Below are positions 58,910-64,000 of a stretch of 64,000 bases of DNA, piece after piece. The position numbers and the translations under genes are program-made. Position 1 is the stretch's first letter; every line of letters begins with the position of its first letter. The notes below the pieces were generated by a model. That model had not been told where the DNA came from and made no database searches. It saw only the letters and a list, made by a program, of their open reading frames with translations. Source of the stretch: Clostridiales bacterium (GTDB taxonomy: Bacteria; Bacillota; Clostridia; Saccharofermentanales; Saccharofermentanaceae); contig JAFXMZ010000031.1 of the NCBI GenBank assembly GCA_017529925.1, positions 1 to 64,000 on the forward strand, given 5' to 3'.

Positions 58910-59827
58910 ATGAAATTTGCAAGTCTTACATGCCCTAACTGCAGCGGACAGATCGTTAAGGACGGCGACAAGTTCGTATGTGCGAGCTGCGGTGCGGCAT
59001 TCGTTCCCGACTATGACGACGCCGACGTGGAATATGAGAAGCTCCTGACCGAAGAGGAAAGGAGCGCCAGGGACCTCGAGCATAAGAAGGAACTCCTTGA
59101 GACGAAGTACAAGCTCGAGGAGGAAGCCCAGCTCAGGAGAGAGCAGAGGCTGAAGACCGAGCAGAGGAAGAAGGCTGTAAAGAAATTTATCAGCGGAAGG
59201 ATAAGCGCCCTCATCGTCCTTGCGATATTTGCGTTGATCGGTTATGGTTCATACAAGGTAATGAAGTCCATGGTCGGCAATTTGGATAAGTTTACGGATA
59301 TCGCGAAGAAGACCGAGGAGACAAAGCCTGATTATGAAATATCCGCGGACGATCTCACCGACGACTTCCTCACAGATGCCGTATCGAGTTCCATGAAGAA
59401 GTTCAAGAATGACAGGAACGAGGCTCTGAATACATATAATGACGGATGGGAGAATTATGATCCCATATCGGTCGAGTATATGGGTTCGTGGCTCATAACT
59501 GCCGAGGATGGCAACAGGTTCGTGACCATAATGAAGATCACATATATGCGCCGTGAGAACGGAAATCTGTCCTTTTATTACGACACGAGGGAGCTCCGCA
59601 ATATAACCGTTACTGAAGGTGGCAGTGTCACGAGCGACTATGTCTCTCATGATCCTGATAAGAGAGGTACGATCGCAGGATGGCCTTTCGACATGTATGA
59701 GGATTATGACCAGTGCTATCTCGAGCAGATCAAGGCATTTGAATCTGACCACAAGGTAACTAAGGTTGATTATTCTCCTGCCGAGACGATCATCAATTAC
59801 GAGACTGAAAGTACGGCACAGGAGTAA
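58910..59827 (+). CDS. Zinc-ribbon, coiled-coil membrane protein
   Basis: 305 residues. CPNCSGQIVKDGDKFVCASCGA (zinc ribbon, about 4-26), then a charged helix rich in Glu/Lys/Arg (about 40-90, likely coiled coil), one membrane segment ISALIVLAIFALIGYGSYKV, and an outside domain of about 180 residues with a Tyr/Asp-rich strand set. No family identified. The protein puts a zinc ribbon inside and a soluble domain outside, like the minus-strand gene at 24,000 but with one membrane span. The membrane protein at 59,832 starts 4 bases later and may be its partner. Confidence 0.7.
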   Translation: MKFASLTCPNCSGQIVKDGDKFVCASCGAAFVPDYDDADVEYEKLLTEEERSARDLEHKKELLETKYKLEEEAQLRREQRLKTEQRKKAVKKFISGRISALIVLAIFALIGYGSYKVMKSMVGNLDKFTDIAKKTEETKPDYEISADDLTDDFLTDAVSSSMKKFKNDRNEALNTYNDGWENYDPISVEYMGSWLITAEDGNRFVTIMKITYMRRENGNLSFYYDTRELRNITVTEGGSVTSDYVSHDPDKRGTIAGWPFDMYEDYDQCYLEQIKAFESDHKVTKVDYSPAETIINYETESTAQE

Positions 59828-59831
59828 AGAC

Positions 59832-60293
59832 ATGGGCAGAAAGACATTTTACGGACTGGCCACGGCGGTCTCATGCATTTTTATGGCGATATGCGTTTTC
59901 CTGCCGTACATAGTCATTAACTGGGGCGGTCTGAGCGTCCTCGAGGGCGTGAAGGAGGAGACATACAGTCTCTGGGGTACATTTAAGGGCTTTGTCATAC
60001 TCGGTCTGGCTGTAGCTGAACTGGCCACGGTCTTTATGGGACTGAAGAACAGGACGGCTATGGTCGCTGCCGCGGAGGCCGTCTTTACCGGATATACACT
60101 TGCCAAGGATGCGATGACGCAGGATTATTCCGCCTTCCAGATGAGCGGGCTCAACAACCTTATGGGAGAGCTCTATGGAACAAAGGGCGGCGATGTGACG
60201 ATGGAATTCGGTTTCGGATTTTATCTTATGATAGTCGCACTCATACTTATGGTATTCTTCGGTGTGGCATATACGATAATCGAAGACTACTGA
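59832..60293 (+). CDS. Small membrane protein
   Basis: 153 residues from ATG 59,832 (CAGGAG upstream). Three or four hydrophobic stretches: LATAVSCIFMAICVFLPYIVI, FKGFVILGLAVAELATVFM, a weak middle one, and YLMIVALILMVFFGVAYTII. No known domain. Directly after the zinc-ribbon membrane protein, so probably co-expressed with it. Confidence 0.65.
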   Translation: MGRKTFYGLATAVSCIFMAICVFLPYIVINWGGLSVLEGVKEETYSLWGTFKGFVILGLAVAELATVFMGLKNRTAMVAAAEAVFTGYTLAKDAMTQDYSAFQMSGLNNLMGELYGTKGGDVTMEFGFGFYLMIVALILMVFFGVAYTIIEDY

Positions 60294-60352
60294 CACCCCT
60301 TACGATGAGCTTTTCGGGATGACAGGGGAATATTGACCGGAGGAATTGCCAG

Positions 60353-61054
60353 ATGAACGATAAGACACCGAGGATACTTGTTGCCGAGGACGACCAGGCC
60401 ATCAATGATATGATCTACGAGGCCCTGAGGAAGCATGGATATGAAGTCGTCCAGGCTTTTTCGGGAACTGAGGGTATGCTCAATTTCAAATCTGACAGGT
60501 TCGATCTGGTCATCCTGGATCTGATGATGCCCGGAATGTCCGGCGAATCGCTGACGAAGAGCATAAGGGAGATCTCGAATGTTCCGATAATAGTTTCATC
60601 GGCGAAATGCTCCACCGATTCCAAAGTGGACCTTCTCGCCATGGGCGCTGACGATTTCCTCGGGAAGCCCTTTGAGATAAAGGAGCTTATCGCGAGGGTC
60701 GACGTGCAGCTGCGCCGTCTGTCATATGCGGACGAGAAGCCCGAAGAGGTCAAGATACTCGAGTTCAAGGACCTTGTCCTTAACAAGGATACTTTCGAGG
60801 CTGATCTGTGCGGAAAGGAGCTGTCTCTCACAAGGCAGGAGTTCAAGATACTGGAGCTCTTCATGCTCCATCCGACCAAGGTTTTCTCGAAGCAGGAGAT
60901 CTATGAATATGCCTGGAACGATTTCTATATCGGCGAGGATAAGACGATCAATGTCCACATAAGTAATATAAGATCGAAAATGAAAAAGATCACCGACGAT
61001 GAGTATATCGATACAATCTGGGGCATCGGATTCAGGCTTGCGAGGCCGAAGTAA
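60353..61054 (+). CDS. OmpR/PhoB-family response regulator
   Basis: 233 residues, GGAGGAATT upstream. Receiver: AEDDQ (acid pocket), phospho-Asp 56 in VILDLMMPGMSG, Lys in FLGKPFEIKEL. C-terminal winged helix: LSLTRQEFKILELFMLHPTKVFSKQEIYEYAW and INVHISNIRSKM. No histidine kinase is encoded beside it. The ABC exporter 0.47 kb downstream is a plausible target. Array 2 lies between them. Confidence 0.92.
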   Translation: MNDKTPRILVAEDDQAINDMIYEALRKHGYEVVQAFSGTEGMLNFKSDRFDLVILDLMMPGMSGESLTKSIREISNVPIIVSSAKCSTDSKVDLLAMGADDFLGKPFEIKELIARVDVQLRRLSYADEKPEEVKILEFKDLVLNKDTFEADLCGKELSLTRQEFKILELFMLHPTKVFSKQEIYEYAWNDFYIGEDKTINVHISNIRSKMKKITDDEYIDTIWGIGFRLARPK

Positions 61055-61093
61055 AGGCTTCGTGCTGATACCCACCGCTGTTTTACCCCCCGG

Positions 61094-61337
61094 GTATACT
61101 TTTTTCCCTTTTTTTACGATTTAGTACACCGAAAATGGCGCGCCGGTATACTATTTTTCGATTTTTTGCGATTTAGTACACCGAAAAGGCCAAATCGGTG
61201 TACTATTTTTCGATTTTTTAAAAATAGGTATACCGGATCCTCGATTTTGGTATACTATTTTTCAAATAATAAAGAAATAGTATACCGAAGGTGTCGTTTC
61301 GGTATACTATTTTTGCATTTCTGCTGTTTTAGTATAC
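61094..61337. repeat. GTATAC array 2: ten sites, alternating 30/22 bp
   Basis: GTATAC, or the one-base variants GTACAC and GTGTAC, begins at 61,094, 61,124, 61,146, 61,176, 61,198, 61,228, 61,250, 61,280, 61,302 and 61,332. Spacing is 30, 22, 30, 22, 30, 22, 30, 22, 30. The site reads AAATAGTATACCGAAA with alternating direction. Where one half changes to GTACAC the facing site in one pair (61,176/61,198) changes to GTGTAC, its exact complement. Edges GGGTATACT and AGTATACTGGGACC match array 1. The 22-bp pairs can fold as hairpins, e.g. AGTATACCGAA (61,279) with TTCGGTATACT (61,298). No coding frame. Confidence 0.9.
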
Positions 61338-61380
61338 TGGGACCCGTATCCTCACTGTCCCGGGTGCGTGTCAAGTGACT

Positions 61381-61417
61381 GGTCATATGATCCATCCTTT
61401 TTGCGGATCATTTGACC
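61381..61417. promoter_or_regulatory. Strong inverted repeat before the ABC exporter
   Basis: GGTCATATGATCC (61,381-61,393) pairs with GGATCATTTGACC (61,405-61,417), 12 of 13 positions, loop of 11. No T-tract follows, so an operator is more likely than a terminator. It sits about 75 bases before a TATAAT box. Confidence 0.6.
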
Positions 61418-61491
61418 GCGATGCTCCTGTTGAGACGTTCCCCTTTAATATTTCTTTAACTTTTGTTGTCGATGAATGAATAAATCGCCCA

Positions 61492-61497
61492 TATAAT
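61492..61497 (+). promoter_or_regulatory. -10 box before the ABC exporter
   Basis: TATAAT at 61,492-61,497, with no good -35 at 17 bp. It lies 32 bases before the preferred ATG at 61,529 and overlaps an earlier in-frame ATG (61,496), an argument against that earlier start. Confidence 0.5.
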
Positions 61498-61528
61498 GGC
61501 ACTATCAAAGAAAGGACGGAATGTTCAG

Positions 61529-62449
61529 ATGGAAGAATTATTGCTCGAGACAAAAGGTCTGACCAAGAAGTATAAGAGCGTATCGGCAGTAGATAACGTC
61601 GATATCCATATCAAGAAAGGTTCGATCTACGGACTCATCGGAAAGAACGGTGCCGGTAAGACAACTATAATGAAGATGCTGGCAGGACTTGCCAATCCCA
61701 CGAGCGGCTCGTTCAATTATGTCGGATTCGACGGAAGTGCGGATCAGGCATTTGCAAGGATAGGCGCACTCATAGAGGCTCCCGCCATCCAGCCGAATCT
61801 TTCGGCATATGACAATCTCAAGATAAAGTGCCTGGCCTATAACATAGGCGATAAGGAATATATAATGAACAAGCTCGAGCTCGTCGGACTTGGCAAAGTC
61901 GGAAAGAAGAAGGCCGGCAAGTTCTCTCTCGGAATGAAGCAGCGCCTCGGCATAGCTCTTGCTCTTGTCGGAGAGCCCGATCTTCTCCTTCTCGATGAGC
62001 CGATCAACGGTCTCGATCCCCAGGGTATCGTAGAGATAAGAGAGATGATCCTGAAGCTCAACAGGGAGAACGGCATCACGATACTTATCTCCAGCCACAT
62101 CCTTGAGGAGCTTTCAAAGATAGCTACCGATTACGCTATCATCAACAACGGAAAGATCATCGAGGAATCCACGAGCGAGGAGCTCAAGCTCAAGTGCCGC
62201 GACAAGGTCGTCATCAAGGCGGCGGAGACATCGGGTATCGTGCCCGTACTTGATTCCCTCGGCTATACCGATTATCAGGTAATGGATGCAAATACGATCT
62301 ATATATTCGAGAGACTGGGTGAGACATCAGCCCTTAACATGGAAATAGGAAAAGCAGGGATACCGATCGATTCGATCGGAGTTGAGTCGTCAGACCTCGA
62401 GGAATACTTCCTCAAGGTCACGGGAACCGTCGGCGGTGACCTGATCTGA
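61529..62449 (+). CDS. ABC exporter ATP-binding protein (bacitracin/lantibiotic type)
   Basis: 306 residues from ATG 61,529. Walker A GLIGKNGAGKTTIMKMLAGL (about 37-56), signature FSLGMKQRLGIALALVG, Walker B LLLLDEPINGLDPQG and switch ISSHILEELS. The signature has FSLGM, as in the BcrA/LanF group, instead of LSGG. These ATPases serve self-protection or peptide export. The next two genes are its permeases. The usual BcrR/LanRK neighbours are missing, but an OmpR-type regulator lies upstream at 60,353. Confidence 0.92.
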   Translation: MEELLLETKGLTKKYKSVSAVDNVDIHIKKGSIYGLIGKNGAGKTTIMKMLAGLANPTSGSFNYVGFDGSADQAFARIGALIEAPAIQPNLSAYDNLKIKCLAYNIGDKEYIMNKLELVGLGKVGKKKAGKFSLGMKQRLGIALALVGEPDLLLLDEPINGLDPQGIVEIREMILKLNRENGITILISSHILEELSKIATDYAIINNGKIIEESTSEELKLKCRDKVVIKAAETSGIVPVLDSLGYTDYQVMDANTIYIFERLGETSALNMEIGKAGIPIDSIGVESSDLEEYFLKVTGTVGGDLI

Positions 62450-62465
62450 AGGGAGTGTGAGAGGT

Positions 62466-63416
62466 ATGTTATTTAATTTTGCAAGATCAGAGGCTTACAG
62501 AGCCTTAAAGATGAAGTGTGTATGGATCCTCGCGATAGTATTGTTCGCATTATGCGTTATTACAGGTTTCACATACACAAAGATCAGCACATTCAACATG
62601 ATGGGTGTAGAGGATGAAGAACTCGAGCAGGTCATGGAGGATGCCGACTATGAGAAGGCAATGGACATTTCCGTTAATGTTGATGCAAATAACAATAACG
62701 GTGAGCCTTCCGAGACAGGCATCCAGACAGGAGTCACCGGAGCACAGGTCGACAGCTTTTCAGACCTTTTCGGTGAGGGTATGCTCTACAAGTCTACAGT
62801 AGCCAAGATGTTCAAGATGAACGTTACCGGAATGAATGCGTTCCTCATTATGGCGATCTTCGCGGGACTGTTCGCCGGAGATGTATATTCAACGGGCGTT
62901 AACAAGAACAACCTCAAGGGCATGAACCATAAGGGTCACGTACTTGCGGCACGCGTACTTGTCATAGCTGTATATGCTCTGTTCATACAGATCCTTATGT
63001 ATGCATTCTCGGCACTGACGATGGCATGGTGGGCAAAGAGCCTCAGGTTCGGCTTCTCGTCAGGATTCGTTGTATATTTCCTCGTTACTTATCTCGGACT
63101 CCTGGCATTCTCCGTAATAGTATTCGCCATAGCGAGCGTTACGAGGAGCAAGGCAGCAGCTATCGCAGTCGGCGTGGTCATCTCCCAGGGGATCCTTACG
63201 CTCCTGTCTCTTGCGGTCAACCATCTTATCAATAAGACGCTCGGTTGGGCTGATCACTTCGCTCTTTCGGATTATATGCTCACGGCAAATATCCAGGGAC
63301 TCAGCGTTTCTGACAGTACAGGTGATATAATCAGAGTTGCGGTGATAGCGGCGATCTACCTTGTGGTCGGATATGGTATAGCTCTCATCGTATCTAAAAA
63401 GAGGGATGTTGCCTGA
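62466..63416 (+). CDS. ABC-2 permease
   Basis: 316 residues from ATG 62,466; a GTG three codons before is possible but AAGGGAG fits the ATG. An N-terminal segment (CVWILAIVLFALCVITGFTY), an outer loop of about 80 residues rich in Asp/Asn/Glu, and five further segments ending SKKRDVA. This is the LanE/G-BcrB-like layout, lengthened by the outer loop. Four bases separate it from the next permease. Confidence 0.83.
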   Translation: MLFNFARSEAYRALKMKCVWILAIVLFALCVITGFTYTKISTFNMMGVEDEELEQVMEDADYEKAMDISVNVDANNNNGEPSETGIQTGVTGAQVDSFSDLFGEGMLYKSTVAKMFKMNVTGMNAFLIMAIFAGLFAGDVYSTGVNKNNLKGMNHKGHVLAARVLVIAVYALFIQILMYAFSALTMAWWAKSLRFGFSSGFVVYFLVTYLGLLAFSVIVFAIASVTRSKAAAIAVGVVISQGILTLLSLAVNHLINKTLGWADHFALSDYMLTANIQGLSVSDSTGDIIRVAVIAAIYLVVGYGIALIVSKKRDVA

Positions 63417-63419
63417 CGG

Positions 63420-64000
63420 ATGTTTACAAACCTGGTAAGGATACAGCAGATAAGATTCTATAAGAGCAGGGCATTCCTGCTCGGTGCAGTCGCGACCGTG
63501 CTCGCGGCTGCATTTGTCTGGTTTATATCCTTCGGTATGTATGTGGATGCCGGCATCATCGAATCAGCATCAGAAGGCAACCATGTCTATTACCAGACAT
63601 CGTCAGGCCAGATCTTTTCGATGATGCTTACCATATTCTGTGTCGTGAACATCACCTTCATGGTATGCGATTACTATAAGTACAGGACTATGGTCAATAT
63701 CGCCGGAAGTGTCCACAACAGATTTAAGAGACTGGCGGCGGATATCGCGGGAGTATTCCTTACAGCTCCGGTCATATCGCTCTCGGTATTGCTCGCGATG
63801 GCTCTTGGAGTCATCGGAGACGGATGGCAGAATCTTTTTGCGAAGCTCTATCCCAGGGGCCTGATGTGGATCTACATAGGAACGGTGATCACTATGCTCT
63901 GTGCGATGATGAAGACTTTTGCCCTGTCAAAGATCTTCAGGAAAAAGGGTGCGGTCATTTCCGTCTACTATCTCATTAATCTTGCAGAGATATTTGCCAT
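63420..64000 (+). CDS. Second ABC permease (partial, runs off the window)
   Basis: An ATG at 63,420 opens a frame that stays open to the window end (193 codons). It starts MFTNLVRIQQIRFYKSRAFL, then a membrane segment (LLGAVATVLAAAFVWFISFG), an outer loop, and at least three more segments (MMLTIFCVVNITFMV; IAGVFLTAPVISLSVLLAMA; LMWIYIGTVITMLCAMM). The HNRFKR loop before the third is basic and probably cytosolic. It pairs with the permease at 62,466 to make the channel for the ATPase at 61,529. Confidence 0.85.
   Translation, partial: MFTNLVRIQQIRFYKSRAFLLGAVATVLAAAFVWFISFGMYVDAGIIESASEGNHVYYQTSSGQIFSMMLTIFCVVNITFMVCDYYKYRTMVNIAGSVHNRFKRLAADIAGVFLTAPVISLSVLLAMALGVIGDGWQNLFAKLYPRGLMWIYIGTVITMLCAMMKTFALSKIFRKKGAVISVYYLINLAEIFA

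Overview
The window looks like chromosome from a Gram-positive anaerobe of the class Clostridia (gut or rumen type). This is inferred from strong AGGAGG-type ribosome binding sites, Cys-lipobox lipoproteins, AGA/AGG arginine use, HisKA_3/LuxR regulation of ABC transporters, and a molybdenum formate dehydrogenase with its cofactor genes. No rRNA, complete tRNA or CRISPR array is visible.

Bases 1-8,116 form a duplicated surface-protein island. Small secreted beta-rich proteins alternate with large lipoproteins that have a propeller-like front and a solute-binding back half. The island carries a tandem duplication of about 3.16 kb, two copies of a leader RNA that covaries in sequence, a truncated copy of a secreted protein and a frameshifted lipoprotein. 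Bases 8,117-12,000 are a low-GC insertion zone. It holds an IS3-family transposase remnant, a two-gene unit (small unknown protein plus HD phosphohydrolase), and two copies of a tRNA 3' end with flanking direct repeats. Bases 12,004-18,752 are a second secreted-peptide/ABC/lipoprotein locus: a membrane-anchored HTH regulator with a frameshift, a small exported peptide, two FtsX-like permeases with an ATPase, a leucine-rich-repeat protein and an intact solute-binding lipoprotein. Bases 18,753-22,480 hold ORF6N/BRO-type genes and remnants, a DUF4143 ATPase, and four perfect palindromes sharing one core but with different arms.

Bases 22,479-25,397 hold ordinary genes: a methyltransferase, a TrmH-type RNA methyltransferase and a zinc-ribbon membrane protein. 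Bases 25,544-37,067 are a capsule/exopolysaccharide cluster with a fucose signature (GDP-fucose synthase and a GT11 fucosyltransferase), a flippase, a polymerase, four GT2 glycosyltransferases and the initiating phosphoglycosyltransferase. It is followed by a VanX-like D,D-dipeptidase lipoprotein. Bases 38,118-45,111 hold an XRE regulator, an ABC-2 exporter (ATPase plus two permeases) and a two-component system.

Bases 45,544-58,350 are one long co-directional molybdenum operon: an NuoF-tail/GltD-like electron-transfer subunit, a Cys-type formate dehydrogenase, MoeA, a MobA-MobB fusion, a MoeA-like protein, MoaC, ModABC, MoaA and a MOSC-MogA fusion. Bases 58,388-64,000 hold an RsbW-like ATPase, a zinc-ribbon membrane protein, an OmpR-type regulator and another ABC exporter that runs off the end.

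The most unusual signal is a pair of intergenic arrays, at 45,180-45,371 (8 sites) and 61,094-61,337 (10 sites). They are built from GTATAC-centred sites whose start-to-start spacing alternates exactly 30, 22, 30, 22 through both arrays, with site orientation flipping each time. This resembles the architecture of REP/BIME elements but has a different sequence, and I recognise no named family. Second in interest are the core-conserved palindromes in the ORF6N region, and third the covarying leader RNA in front of the secreted proteins.
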